Assembly (NCBI RefSeq): GCF_025666195.1
Contig: NZ_CP102592.1
Location: 4,712,001-4,776,000 of the forward strand
Length of the DNA stretch: 64,000 bases
Direction of reading: 5' to 3'
Origin: Xanthomonas sp. CFBP 8443
GTDB lineage: Bacteria > Pseudomonadota > Gammaproteobacteria > Xanthomonadales > Xanthomonadaceae
Below the pieces are notes generated by a model. It saw only the letters and a list, made by a program, of their open reading frames with translations. It did not search any database and had not been told where the DNA came from. Below are positions 44,151 through 53,377 of this stretch, piece by piece; positions within the stretch are counted from its first letter, which is position 1; each line of letters begins with the position of its first letter. Position numbers and translations under genes: made by a program.

Positions 44151-44837
44151 ATGAGCGGCATGCTCGACACCTACCGTGAAGTGATCACGCCCGAAGGCGT
44201 GCCGCTGCACCTGCCGGCCGCCGGCGCGGTGCCGCGCGCGCTGGCCTGGCTGATCGACCTGGCGGTGCGGTTCGGCGTGCTGACCCTGATGGGCATGCTG
44301 CTCGGCGCGCTCGGCGGCTTCGGCCAGGGCCTGTACCTGGTGGCGATGTTCCTGGTGTTCTGGGCCTACCCGATCGTGCTCGAAGGCTGGCTGGGGCAGA
44401 CCCTGGGCAAGAAGGCGCTCGGCCTGCGCGTGGTCTCGCGCGACGGCGCGCCGGCCGGATGGATGGCGGCGATCACCCGCAACCTGCTGCGCACCGTGGA
44501 CATGCTGCCGTTCGGCTACGCCATCGGCCTGATCGCCTGCCTGTTCGACGTGCATGCGCGGCGCCTGGGCGACATGGTCGCCGGCACCCTGGTGATCCAC
44601 CAGCCGCCGCGCCACGAAGCGGCCTTGCCGCCGATCGCCAGCGCGGTCGCGCCGCCGCGCAGCCTGCTGCCGGCCGAGCAGGCGGCGTTGATCGCCTTCG
44701 CCGAACGCGCGCCGCGGCTGGCGCCGGCGCGGCAGCTGGAACTGGCGACGCTGGCGCTGCCGCTGACCGAGACCCCCGGCCAGGCCGGCGTGCTGCGCCT
44801 GTACGCGATGGCCAACTGGTTGCTGGGGCGGCGATGA
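44151..44837 (+). CDS. RDD-family membrane protein
   Basis: Encodes 228 residues. RDD motif is near the start of the first helix (RALAWLIDLAVRFGVLTLMG), followed by WLGQTLGKKALGLRVVSRDG and FDVHARRLGDMVAGTLVIHQ. At least three membrane segments occur. RDD proteins are small membrane proteins, some acting in ion transport. It starts the MoxR-type operon and its stop overlaps the next start (ATGA, 44834-44837). Confidence 0.86.
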   Translation: MSGMLDTYREVITPEGVPLHLPAAGAVPRALAWLIDLAVRFGVLTLMGMLLGALGGFGQGLYLVAMFLVFWAYPIVLEGWLGQTLGKKALGLRVVSRDGAPAGWMAAITRNLLRTVDMLPFGYAIGLIACLFDVHARRLGDMVAGTLVIHQPPRHEAALPPIASAVAPPRSLLPAEQAALIAFAERAPRLAPARQLELATLALPLTETPGQAGVLRLYAMANWLLGRR

Positions 44838-45847
44838 GGCAGGAGCAGTTCATCGCCCGCCACCAGCACGAGTGGGAGGCCTTCGAGACCTGGCTGCAGA
44901 CGCATGGGCGCAAGCGCGCCGCGGATGCGCCCGACCACGCCGCGGACGCGGCGCGGCTCGCCGACGAGGACGTGCCGGCGCGCTACCGTCGGCTGTGCCA
45001 GCAGCTGGCGCTGGCCCGCAAGCGCGGCTACAGCCCGCTGGTCACCGCGCGCCTGCAGCAGCTGATGCAGCAGGGCCACACCGAACTGTACCGGCCGCCG
45101 CGGCCGCGCTGGCGGCGCGCGGCCGAGTTCCTGTTCGCCGATTTCCCGCAGCTGGTGCGCAGCCAGGCCGGCTACATGGCCGCGGCCACCGCGCTGTTCG
45201 TGGTGCCGCTGGTCACCATCTTCGTGCTGCTGCAGTACCGGCCGGAACTGATCCACGGGCTGATGGATCCGATGCAGGTCGCGCAGATGGAGCGGATGTA
45301 CGACCCGGCCGCGGCCGCGCACAAGCTCGGCCGTGACAGCGGCGACGACTGGCAGATGTTCGGCCACTACATCATGAACAACATCAGCATCGGCCTGCGC
45401 ACCTTCGCCAGCGGCCTGCTGGCCGGGCTGGGCACGGTACTGGTGCTGCTGTTCAACGGCATCACCATCGGCGCGGTGGCCGGGCACCTGCACCAGATCG
45501 GCTATGGGGTCACGTTCTGGCGCTTCGTCGCCGGGCATGCGCCGTTCGAGCTGACCGCGATCGTGATCGCCGGCGGCGCCGGCCTGCAGTTGGGCCTGAA
45601 ACTGCTGGCGCCGGGCCGGCGCCGGCGCATCGACGCGCTGGTCGAAGGTGGCGTGATCGGCGCCAGGCTATGCCTGGGCGTGGCGTTCATGCTGCTGGTC
45701 GCCGCCTTCATCGAAGCGTTCTGGTCCTCGATCGGGTCGTTGCCGGCGGCGGTGAAATACAGCGTATCCGGCGCATTGTGGACGCTGGTGCTGGTGTGGC
45801 TGTGGCGCGGCGGACGCGGCATCGCGGAGGCCGGCGATGCGGATTGA
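44834..45847 (+). CDS. SpoIIM-like membrane protein
   Basis: Encodes 337 residues. Several membrane segments carry the SpoIIM-type core: MNNISIGLRTFASGLLAGLG, VLLFNGITIGAVAGHLHQIG and FELTAIVIAGGAGLQLG. The long cytoplasmic N-terminus (MRQEQFIARHQHEWEAFETW) is charged. In non-sporulating bacteria such proteins occur with RDD and MoxR genes, as here. The 11-bp overlap with the next gene suggests coupled translation. Confidence 0.88.
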   Translation: MRQEQFIARHQHEWEAFETWLQTHGRKRAADAPDHAADAARLADEDVPARYRRLCQQLALARKRGYSPLVTARLQQLMQQGHTELYRPPRPRWRRAAEFLFADFPQLVRSQAGYMAAATALFVVPLVTIFVLLQYRPELIHGLMDPMQVAQMERMYDPAAAAHKLGRDSGDDWQMFGHYIMNNISIGLRTFASGLLAGLGTVLVLLFNGITIGAVAGHLHQIGYGVTFWRFVAGHAPFELTAIVIAGGAGLQLGLKLLAPGRRRRIDALVEGGVIGARLCLGVAFMLLVAAFIEAFWSSIGSLPAAVKYSVSGALWTLVLVWLWRGGRGIAEAGDAD

Positions 45848-47531
45848 GCGCCTGGACGTGGTGCTGCGCGCGCGCTCGGCCTGGGAGGCGATGGAGCTGG
45901 GCAGCGCGCTGGTGCGCCGCCATGCCGGCGCGATCTGGAAGCCGTGGCTGCTGTTCACCCTGCCGTTGTTCGCGCTGCTCAATCTCGGCGCCTGGGCGAT
46001 CGACCAGATCTGGCTGGCCGGGCTGCTGCTGTGGTGGCTGAAACCGGTGCTGGACCGGATCCCGCTGTTCGTGATCTCGCGCGGCGTGTTCGGCGACGTG
46101 CCGCGCGTGCGCGACACGCTGCGCGCGCAATGGCGTTGGGGCTGGGGTCCGATGTTCGGCTACCTGACCTGGCGCCGGCTGAGTCCGGCGCGCACCGTGT
46201 TCCTGCCGCTGGAACTGCTCGAAGGAGCCAGTCCCGAACAGCAGCGGCAGCGGCGCCGCACCCTGGGCGGCGCGGTCTACGGGCATGCGCTGCTGCTGGC
46301 CAGCGTGTGCTGGCATTTCGAACTGATGCTGTGCCTGGCCTGCATCGCCGCGATCCTGATGTTCGTGCCGGTGGACCTGCTGCCGGAAACGCTGCGCGCG
46401 GCCTGGGCGCTGATCGGCGAAGAGAACCCGGCCTGGGCCGACATCGGCCTGAACCTGTTCGGCTGGCTGGCGATGACGCTGATCGAGCCGTTCTTCGTCG
46501 GCGCCGGCTTCGGCCTGTACCTCAACCGCCGCACCGAGCTGGAGGCCTGGGACGTGGAGATGGCGCTGCGCCGGCTGCGCGAGCGGCTCAGCGGCGCCGC
46601 GCCGCTGCTCCTGCTGGCCGTGGTCCTGCTCGCTGCGCCGGGTGCCGCGCTGCGCGCGCAAACCGCAGCGCCGGGCAGCGACGCTCCGGTCGCGGCCGAC
46701 CCGCATGCGCCGTCCTCCGACCCTGCGACGGAAGCCCCGCACGACGCCGCCGACGCCGCGGACGACGGCACCGCGATGGGCGATCCGGCCAAGACCCAGG
46801 ACGATAGCGATGACGAAGACGAAGACGCCGCCGAGCCGGTGGCGCTCGACGACATCTTCGACACCGTCCCCGCCGCCGACGCGCGCTTCGATCGCGCCGC
46901 CGACCGCGCCTACGAGGATGCGCTGCTGTCCGGCAAGCGCAGCATCGGTTACTGGAAGAAGCGCGACCGCGACGAGGAACAGAAGGAAAAGAAGCCCGAC
47001 GCCAAGGCCAACCCCGGCGCGATCGCGGCCTTGGCCGCCAGCGTGGGCCGGGTGTTCGCGTTCATCGGCGAATGGGGCATGTGGCTGCTGGCCGGCGTCC
47101 TGGTGCTGGTGCTGCTGCTGACCGTCAAGCACTGGCTGCCGTGGATGCGCGGCGGCGTGCGCCGGCGTGCGCCGGCCGAGGCGCCGGTAGCGCATGCGCC
47201 GGTGCTGGCGCCGGAGCCGCTGCCCGACGACGTGCCGACCCGCGCGCGCCGCCTGTGGCGCGAAGGCCAGCAACGCAACGCGCTGGCGCTGCTGTACCGG
47301 GCCAGCGTGCAGACCGTGTGCGAACGCGCCAACCTGGTGTTGCCGCCGGGCGCCACCGAGGCGCAGTGCCTGCGCGCATCCAGGCGCCTGCCCGAGGAAG
47401 CGGACCGCGGCCTGTTCGCGCGCATGGTCCGCACCTGGCAGTACGCCGCCTACGCCGGCCGCCTGCCCGACGATGCCGCCTTCGACGCGCTGCTCGACGA
47501 ACTGCAGCAGCAATACCGGTGGCGCGCATGA
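45837..47531 (+). CDS. DUF4129-containing multi-pass protein
   Basis: Encodes 564 residues. The N-terminal half has about five membrane segments (WKPWLLFTLPLFALLNLGAW onwards). A low-complexity acidic linker (DDSDDEDEDAAE) leads to a further membrane segment (WGMWLLAGVLVLVLLLTV) and a C-terminal DUF4129-type domain (NALALLYRASVQTVCERANL, ending YAGRLPDDAAFDALLDELQQ). DUF4129 proteins accompany MoxR ATPases and DUF58 proteins. Function unknown. Confidence 0.85.
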   Translation: MRIERLDVVLRARSAWEAMELGSALVRRHAGAIWKPWLLFTLPLFALLNLGAWAIDQIWLAGLLLWWLKPVLDRIPLFVISRGVFGDVPRVRDTLRAQWRWGWGPMFGYLTWRRLSPARTVFLPLELLEGASPEQQRQRRRTLGGAVYGHALLLASVCWHFELMLCLACIAAILMFVPVDLLPETLRAAWALIGEENPAWADIGLNLFGWLAMTLIEPFFVGAGFGLYLNRRTELEAWDVEMALRRLRERLSGAAPLLLLAVVLLAAPGAALRAQTAAPGSDAPVAADPHAPSSDPATEAPHDAADAADDGTAMGDPAKTQDDSDDEDEDAAEPVALDDIFDTVPAADARFDRAADRAYEDALLSGKRSIGYWKKRDRDEEQKEKKPDAKANPGAIAALAASVGRVFAFIGEWGMWLLAGVLVLVLLLTVKHWLPWMRGGVRRRAPAEAPVAHAPVLAPEPLPDDVPTRARRLWREGQQRNALALLYRASVQTVCERANLVLPPGATEAQCLRASRRLPEEADRGLFARMVRTWQYAAYAGRLPDDAAFDALLDELQQQYRWRA

Positions 47532-48709
47532 ACAGCGGCACGCGCAATGCGCTGATCTTCCTGCTCGGCCTGATCGTGGTCGGGGTGCTCAGCGCCTGGT
47601 TCCTGGGCCGCTACGAACGCGCCGAGCGCCAGCTCGTGCTGCCGCCGCGCGGCGAGGCCGCGTACAACCCGCTGTACGCGTTGCGCCAGACCTTGCGCGC
47701 CGACGGCGTGCGCGCCGAGTCGCGGCAGCGCCTGGACCTGGCGGCGATGCAACTGCAGCCGCACGACAGCGTGCTGCTGCTCGGCGACCCGCGCACCTTG
47801 AGCAAGGCCGACAGCGATGCGCTGCTGGCCTGGGTCGAGCGCGGCGGGCACCTGATCCTGCGCACGCCGTCGGCCGATGACGAAGCGAGCAAGCCGCCGA
47901 TCCTCGACGCGCTGGGCGTCGAGCTCGAAGAGGGCGAGCCGGGCGGCTGCCTGCATCTGGCCATCCCCGGCCAGCCGCAGCACGACGAGTTCTGCAACGG
48001 CCGGCGCTTCCAGATCGATGAGGATGCGGCGATCAACTGGTGGGGCGGCAGCGAGGACTATGCCTACGCGCGCCTGCCGCACGGCGACGGCAGCGTCGAC
48101 GTGCTGGCGGAAATGGATTTCCTGCAGAACGGCAGCAATGGCGACAACCGCCTGGACGACGACGCAGCGGACGCGGCGCCGACCCCGCCGCGCGGCGGCC
48201 TGCGCGACGTGCCGCATCGCCTGCTGGCCCGGCAGATCCTGGCGCCGAACTATGGCCTGGGCACCGTGCACCTGGTCTACGCGGCGGAACTGCCGTCGCT
48301 GTGGGCCACCTTGTTCACCCGCGGCTGGCCGGCCTGGCTGCCGGCGCTGCTGATGCTGCTGGCCTGGCTGTGGTCGCGCACGCAACGCTTCGGCCCGCTG
48401 CGGGCAGCGCCCGCCGGCGACCGCCGCTCGCTGCTGGAACACGTCCGCGCCAGCGGCGAGCACCTGTTCCGCTACGGCAAGGCATCGCTGCTGTACGCGG
48501 CGATGCGCCAGGCGTTCCTGGCGCGGCTGCGCCGGCGCGCGCCGCTCGCCGCCGCGCTGGAGGGCCCGGCCCAGGCCGCCGCCATCGCCGAGCGCCTGCA
48601 GCTGTCGCCGGCCCAGGTCGAACAGGCGTTGCAGCCGCCCGCGCCCAAACAACACGCCGCCTTCCGCGATCGCATTCGCCTCCTCGTCCAGATGAGAAAC
48701 CAGTTATGA
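47528..48709 (+). CDS. DUF4350-type membrane protein
   Basis: Encodes 393 residues. N-terminal anchor ALIFLLGLIVVGVLSAWFLG, then a domain with NPLYALRQTLRADGVRAESR and LLGDPRTLSKADSDALLAWV, HLILRTPSADDE, typical of DUF4350 (a GATase-like/flavodoxin-like fold). A second membrane segment (WPAWLPALLMLLAWLWS) leads to a helical tail. It overlaps both neighbours by ATGA. Role unknown. Confidence 0.85.
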   Translation: MNSGTRNALIFLLGLIVVGVLSAWFLGRYERAERQLVLPPRGEAAYNPLYALRQTLRADGVRAESRQRLDLAAMQLQPHDSVLLLGDPRTLSKADSDALLAWVERGGHLILRTPSADDEASKPPILDALGVELEEGEPGGCLHLAIPGQPQHDEFCNGRRFQIDEDAAINWWGGSEDYAYARLPHGDGSVDVLAEMDFLQNGSNGDNRLDDDAADAAPTPPRGGLRDVPHRLLARQILAPNYGLGTVHLVYAAELPSLWATLFTRGWPAWLPALLMLLAWLWSRTQRFGPLRAAPAGDRRSLLEHVRASGEHLFRYGKASLLYAAMRQAFLARLRRRAPLAAALEGPAQAAAIAERLQLSPAQVEQALQPPAPKQHAAFRDRIRLLVQMRNQL

Positions 48710-49698
48710 CCACCGCCCCCGCCGAATCCGTCGCCCCCCTCACCGGCCCCGCCCTGATCGAACGCGTCGAGGCGATCCGCGACGCGGTCGGCCAGGCCTT
48801 CATCGGCCAGCCGGAGGTGCTCGAGCAGATCCTGATCGCGCTGCTGGCCGGCGGCCACGTGCTGATCGAAGGCGTGCCCGGGCTGGGCAAGACCCTGCTG
48901 GTGCGCGCGCTGGCGCAGGCGCTGGAACTGAACTACGCGCGCGTGCAGTTCACCCCCGACCTGATGCCCAGCGACGTCAGCGGCCATGCCGTGTACGACC
49001 CCAAGACCGAGAGCTTCAAGATCCGCCGCGGCCCGGTGTTCACTCACCTGCTGCTCGCCGACGAGATCAACCGCGCCCCGGCCAAGACCCAGTCGGCGCT
49101 GCTGGAAGTGATGCAGGAAGGCCAGGTCACCATCGAGGGCAAGGCCTTCCCGCTGGCGCCGCCGTTCCTGGCCCTGGCCACGCAGAACCCGGTCGAGCAG
49201 GAAGGCACCTATCCGCTGCCGGAAGCGCAGCTGGACCGCTTCCTGCTGAAGATCCTGATCGACTATCCGCAACTGGAGGACGAGAAGCGGATGGTGGAAG
49301 CGGTCACCACCGGGCGCAGCGCCGGCGACTTCGACCTGTCGCAGGTGCCGCGCGTGCTCAGCGCCGACGACGTGGTGGCGATGCAGCTGGGCACCGCGGC
49401 GATCGCGGTGGACCCGCAGGTGATCGACTACGCGGTGCGCATCGTTGCCGCCACCCGCAGCTGGCCGGGCATCGCGCTCGGCGCCGGCCCGCGCGGCAGC
49501 ATCGCCCTGATCCGCGCCGCGCGCGCACAGGCGGTGCTGTCCGGCCGCGACTTCGTCACCCCCGACGACATCCGCGACATCGCCAAGCCGGCGCTGCGCC
49601 ACCGCATCGCCCTGGCCCCGGAACTGCAGATCGAAGGCCAGAGCGCCGACGACGCGCTGGGCGCGTTGCTGGCGAAGGTGGAGGCGCCGCGGAAATGA
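48706..49698 (+). CDS. MoxR-family AAA ATPase
   Basis: Encodes 330 residues. Walker A IEGVPGLGKTLLVRALAQAL, Walker B LLLADEINRAPAKTQSALLE, sensor region ALATQNPVEQEGTYPLPEAQ with LDRFLLKI, then the AAA lid. MoxR proteins act as chaperones for membrane complexes or VWA proteins. The gene set (DUF58 next, DUF4129/DUF4350 before) is the classical MoxR partner set. It overlaps the DUF4350 gene by ATGA (48706-48709). Confidence 0.93.
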   Translation: MTTAPAESVAPLTGPALIERVEAIRDAVGQAFIGQPEVLEQILIALLAGGHVLIEGVPGLGKTLLVRALAQALELNYARVQFTPDLMPSDVSGHAVYDPKTESFKIRRGPVFTHLLLADEINRAPAKTQSALLEVMQEGQVTIEGKAFPLAPPFLALATQNPVEQEGTYPLPEAQLDRFLLKILIDYPQLEDEKRMVEAVTTGRSAGDFDLSQVPRVLSADDVVAMQLGTAAIAVDPQVIDYAVRIVAATRSWPGIALGAGPRGSIALIRAARAQAVLSGRDFVTPDDIRDIAKPALRHRIALAPELQIEGQSADDALGALLAKVEAPRK

Positions 49699-49712
49699 GG
49701 CTGCTTGGGAAG

Positions 49713-49856
49713 CGGGACCGGGGACCGGGGACCGGGGACCCGGACAAGCGCGGCATCGGCGCTGCGGATACCTGGATCCTGGCTTGCAGCCACCGCAGCC
49801 CGACCCCGCGTCCGCCCCATGACCACCGGGTCCCCGGTCCCCGGTCCCTGGTCCCG
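49713..49856. repeat. 31-bp inverted repeat inside the MoxR operon
   Basis: Three GGGACCG-type tandem units at 49713-49743 are the reverse complement, in 30 of 31 positions, of 49826-49856. The arms frame 82 bp of unrelated sequence. The element is the only sizeable gap in an otherwise overlapping operon (166 bp between moxR-like and DUF58). A hairpin here could lower readthrough into the DUF58 gene. Confidence 0.85.
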
Positions 49857-49864
49857 ACGTCCCC

Positions 49865-51163
49865 ATGAGACCCGCCCCGCCCCTGCTGGTCCTGCTCGGC
49901 CTGTGGGCGCTGTGCGGCCTGGCCGCGGCGCTGCAGTTCCTGCCGCTGTGGCCGTGGCAGGCGCTGGGCGCGGCGATCGGCGTGATCGCGGCGATCGATG
50001 CGTGGCGGCTGTGGCGCCGGCCGACCCCGCAGCTGCGCCGCACGCTGCCCGAGGCCTTGCCGCTGGGCGTGGAGCGCAAGGCCGGGCTGCGCATCGACAG
50101 CGCGCAGCGGCAGACGCTGGACGTGTTCGACCTGGTGCCCGGCGGCTGGTGGATGCAGGGCATGCCGCGGCGGGTGCGCGTGCCCGCCGCCAGCGAAACC
50201 CACCTCACCTACCGGCTGCGCCCCACCGCGCGCGGCCGCTTCGAGTTCCCCGGCACGCACCTGCGCCTGCACTCGGCCTGGCGCCTGTGGCGGCAGCGGC
50301 GCGTCGCCGGCGCGGTGCAGACGGTGCGCGTGTACCCGAACTTCGCGCCGCTGACCCGTTTCGCCCTGTTCAGCGCCGAACAGGCGTCGCGGCTGGTCGG
50401 CGCGCACCTGAAACGGCGCCGCGGCGAAGGCACCGACTTCCACCAGATGCGCGAATACCGCGTCGGCGACAGCCTGCGCCAGATCGACTGGAAGGCCACC
50501 TCGCGCGCGCGCAAGCTGATCTCGCGCGAATACCAGGACGAGAAGAACCAGCAGCTGCTGATGCTGATCGACACCGGGCGGCGGATGATGGCCAGCGAAA
50601 GCGGCCTGTCGCATTTCGACCACGTGCTCAACGCCGCGCTGGTGGTGTCGTACCTGGCGCTGCGCCAGGGCGATGCGGTGGGGCTGATGGCCAGCGGCGG
50701 CGACGCGCGCTGGGTCGCGCCGCAGCGCGGCATGGGCACCGTCGATGCGCTGCTGCGCGCCAGCTACGACCTGCAGCCGCAGGCGGTGGCCACCGACTAC
50801 CTGGCCGCGGCCACCGAACTGTCGCTGCGCCAGCGCCGGCGTTCGCTGGTGATGCTGGTCAGCAACGTGCGCGACGAGGACATCGAAGACCTGCTCGCCG
50901 CGGTGCGGCTGCTGCAGCGCCGCCACCTGGTGTGCGTGGCCAGCCTGCGCGAGCGCGAGCTGGACCAGGCGCTGGCGCAGGAGGTCGGCGACCTGCAGCA
51001 GGCGGTGCAGGCCGGCGCGGTGGCGCGCTACCTGCAGCAACGCGGCGACGCCCACGAGGCGCTGCGCAGCCACGGCGTGATGGTGCTCGACGTCACCGGC
51101 GAGGAACTGCCGGGCGCGCTGGTGGAGCGCTATCTCGCGGTCAAGCGCGACGGATTGCTGTAG
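49865..51163 (+). CDS. DUF58 protein
   Basis: Encodes 432 residues. Two N-terminal membrane segments (PPLLVLLGLWALCGLAAALQ) precede a DUF58 domain with the hallmark EGTDFHQMREYRVGDSLRQI and DWKATSRARKLISREYQDEK. The von Willebrand-like MIDAS is degenerate: LMLIDTGRRMM in place of DxSxS. DUF58 proteins are usual substrates or partners of MoxR ATPases. It is the last gene of the operon. Confidence 0.9.
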   Translation: MRPAPPLLVLLGLWALCGLAAALQFLPLWPWQALGAAIGVIAAIDAWRLWRRPTPQLRRTLPEALPLGVERKAGLRIDSAQRQTLDVFDLVPGGWWMQGMPRRVRVPAASETHLTYRLRPTARGRFEFPGTHLRLHSAWRLWRQRRVAGAVQTVRVYPNFAPLTRFALFSAEQASRLVGAHLKRRRGEGTDFHQMREYRVGDSLRQIDWKATSRARKLISREYQDEKNQQLLMLIDTGRRMMASESGLSHFDHVLNAALVVSYLALRQGDAVGLMASGGDARWVAPQRGMGTVDALLRASYDLQPQAVATDYLAAATELSLRQRRRSLVMLVSNVRDEDIEDLLAAVRLLQRRHLVCVASLRERELDQALAQEVGDLQQAVQAGAVARYLQQRGDAHEALRSHGVMVLDVTGEELPGALVERYLAVKRDGLL

Positions 51164-51487
51164 TCCCGCGCTCGCCGCGCGGACGATCCCGTAGACAAGT
51201 CTGCGCGGCGCCGCAACAGCGCTGCGCTGCCGGCTGAGGCGTTTATGACCGGATGAAACAGGCGCTCGGCCATGCCGCGCTTCGCGCTGCGTGGTCCGCG
51301 CGTTGATGCACTGCGCATTTATATTTCACGCGTCGCCATTTTCTTGGCAGTTGTGGCAGAAACTTTACAGCCGCCGTCATAAAAGCGTTCGCGGATAGTC
51401 ATTTATCGCTCCTAAGGTCCTCGCCGCATTGCAGCGGTCTTCATAAGCGGCAGCACGCCGCGCGCCGAAGTCAGGGGATATTTTCAG
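51164..51487. promoter_or_regulatory. Leader and probable promoter of the TPS locus
   Basis: A 324-bp gap with a clearly AT-richer second half (51309-51450, ATTTATATTTCACG) that contrasts with its surroundings. It contains GTGGCAG and TTTACAG-like repeats at 51344-51370 but no site that meets a known consensus. No terminator with a T-tract was recognised after the DUF58 gene. The TPS operon presumably starts here. Confidence 0.5.
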
Positions 51488-53098
51488 ATGGAGTTGCGAA
51501 TCTTCGCAGCGCTCGGCTTGGCCGTGTGCGGCGCGCCGTGCGCCTTCGCCGCGGACGTGCCGGCGGCGCGTTTCGACGTGATGGCCTACCAGGTCGTCGG
51601 CAATACCGAACTGAGCGCGGCGGACATCGAGCGCGTGGTGTATCCGTTCCTCGGCCCGCAGCGCAGCGAGGCCGACGTGGAGGCGGCGCGCGCCGCGTTG
51701 CAGACGCTGTACGCCAACAAGGGGCTGGCCACGGTCGCGGTGAGCGTGCCCGAACAGGATGCGGGCAACGGCCTGGTCACCCTGCAGGTGAGCGAGCAGC
51801 GCATCGGCCGGCTGCGCGTGAACGGCGCCAGCTATTTTTCTCCGGATGCGGTCGAGCGTGGCGCGCCGTCGTTGAAGGAAGGCACGGTGCCCAACTTCAA
51901 GGACGTGCAACGCGACATCGTCGCGCTGAACCAGTTGCCCGATCGGCGGGTGACGCCGGACATCAAGCCCGGCGTCGGGCCGAACACGGTGGACGTCGAT
52001 CTGAAGGTGGACGACAACCTGCCCCTGCATGGCTCGGTGGAACTGAACAATCGCAGCAGCGCCAACACCAGCGACCTGCGCCTGAACGCCACGCTGCGCT
52101 ACGACAACCTGTGGCAGCGCGGCCACAGCGTCAGCCTCTCGGCGCAGACGGCGCCGGAGCGCACCTCCGACGCCAAGGTGCTGTCGCTGTCCTACCTGGC
52201 GCGCCTCACCGATTCGCCGTGGTCGCTGCTCGCCTATGCGGTGCGCAGCGACAGCGACATCGCGGTGATCAGCGATTTCAACGTGATCGGCAACGGCACC
52301 CTGGCCGGCCTGCGCGCGATCCGGGCACTGCCGGCGCAAGCCGGGTTCTTCCACTCGCTGAGCCTGGGCATCGACTACAAGGACTTCAAGGAAGAGTCCA
52401 ATTTCGGCGCGAGCGTGGACTCCTCGCCGATCAAGTACTACCCGCTCAATCTCGCCTACAACGCCGACTGGGCGGGCGAGCGCACGCACAGCAGTTTCGG
52501 CGCCACCTTGACCGCCAATCCCGGCGGTCTCGGCGCCGGTGCCGACCGCTGCGGCAACGACCATTGCAATCCTTCCGCGCCGGGCAGCTTCGACTACAAG
52601 CGCTACAACGCGCGCCCGAACTTCTTCCACGTGCGCCTGGAAGGCTCGCATACGCGCACGTTGGGCAAGGACGTCCAGCTGTTCGGCCGCGCGCAGACGC
52701 AGCTGGCCGCCGAACCGTTGATCAGCAACGAGGAAATGAGCATCGGCGGCATGGACACGGTGCGCGGCTATAAGGAAAGCGAAGCGCTGGGCGACTACGG
52801 CGTGACCGCACAGCTGGAACTGCGCAGCCCCTCGTTCGCCAGCTGGTTTGGTGCCGCCGCGCAGGAGGCGCGCGCGCGCGCCTTCGTCGACGGCGGATAC
52901 GTGCGCATCCACAAGCCGCTGCCCGAGCAGACCCCGAGCGAGACGCTGGTGAGCGTCGGCATCGGCGCGACCGCGCAATTCTTCGATCACTTCAACGGCT
53001 CGGTCGATCTCGCCGCGCCGCTGTCGCGGCCTGGCGGCGACAACGCGCCGAAACAGGACGATCTGAACGTGCTGTTCCGGGTGTGGGGCGAGTTCTGA
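51488..53098 (+). CDS. Two-partner secretion outer-membrane transporter (FhaC/ShlB type)
   Basis: Encodes 536 residues. A signal peptide (MELRIFAALGLAVCGAPCAFAA) is followed by POTRA regions (FDVMAYQVVGNTELSAADIE, ... VPEQDAGNGLVTLQVSEQRI) and a beta-barrel of alternating strands. The conserved L6-loop signature GGMDTVRGYKESEALGDYGV lies near residue 420, and the chain ends in an aromatic-rich strand finishing VLFRVWGEF, with a terminal Phe as in outer-membrane proteins. It should export the giant exoprotein encoded at the end of the window. Length is normal for TpsB proteins. Confidence 0.93.
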   Translation: MELRIFAALGLAVCGAPCAFAADVPAARFDVMAYQVVGNTELSAADIERVVYPFLGPQRSEADVEAARAALQTLYANKGLATVAVSVPEQDAGNGLVTLQVSEQRIGRLRVNGASYFSPDAVERGAPSLKEGTVPNFKDVQRDIVALNQLPDRRVTPDIKPGVGPNTVDVDLKVDDNLPLHGSVELNNRSSANTSDLRLNATLRYDNLWQRGHSVSLSAQTAPERTSDAKVLSLSYLARLTDSPWSLLAYAVRSDSDIAVISDFNVIGNGTLAGLRAIRALPAQAGFFHSLSLGIDYKDFKEESNFGASVDSSPIKYYPLNLAYNADWAGERTHSSFGATLTANPGGLGAGADRCGNDHCNPSAPGSFDYKRYNARPNFFHVRLEGSHTRTLGKDVQLFGRAQTQLAAEPLISNEEMSIGGMDTVRGYKESEALGDYGVTAQLELRSPSFASWFGAAAQEARARAFVDGGYVRIHKPLPEQTPSETLVSVGIGATAQFFDHFNGSVDLAAPLSRPGGDNAPKQDDLNVLFRVWGEF

Positions 53099-53128
53099 AT
53101 CCGGCTTCTCTGCCAAGGAAATTTAGTT

Positions 53129-53320
53129 ATGAAGACCTCCGCAATTTCCCGCTCGATCGTCGGCAACGCGCGCTACGGCGCCACGCTCGGCAGCCGGTTC
53201 GGTGTCGTCATGGGCAGGCCGCACGCGGGCACCGCCATCGACGTCAAGCACCACGGTCCGGGACGCGCGCCGATCGGGACGCAGTACGCCGGCGTGGCCG
53301 GATCCACCGGTTCCAACTAA
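53129..53320 (+). CDS. 63-residue protein of unknown function in the TPS locus
   Basis: Encodes 63 residues: MKTSAISRSIVGNARYGATL at the start, HHGPGRAPIGTQYAGVAGST before the terminal GSN. The ribosome site AAGGAA is 11-15 bp before the ATG. It is rich in glycine and alanine with no clear signal peptide, membrane segment or cysteine. It is 30 bp after the transporter gene and 57 bp before the next gene, so it is surely cotranscribed. It could be a pilot peptide, a regulatory or secreted peptide, or a leader; I recognise no family. Confidence 0.6.
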   Translation: MKTSAISRSIVGNARYGATLGSRFGVVMGRPHAGTAIDVKHHGPGRAPIGTQYAGVAGSTGSN

Positions 53321-53377
53321 TCCACCACTCATGACGGATGCAGCGATGCATTCGGGTCGACGCTCGGAGAACGAAAG

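Noticed and set aside
51344..51380. Possible Pho box before the TPS operon
   Set aside because: The segments GTGGCAG, TTTACAG and CCGTCAT look suggestive because the pdt locus is phosphate-controlled, but no pair with 4-bp spacing matches CTGTCAT well enough.
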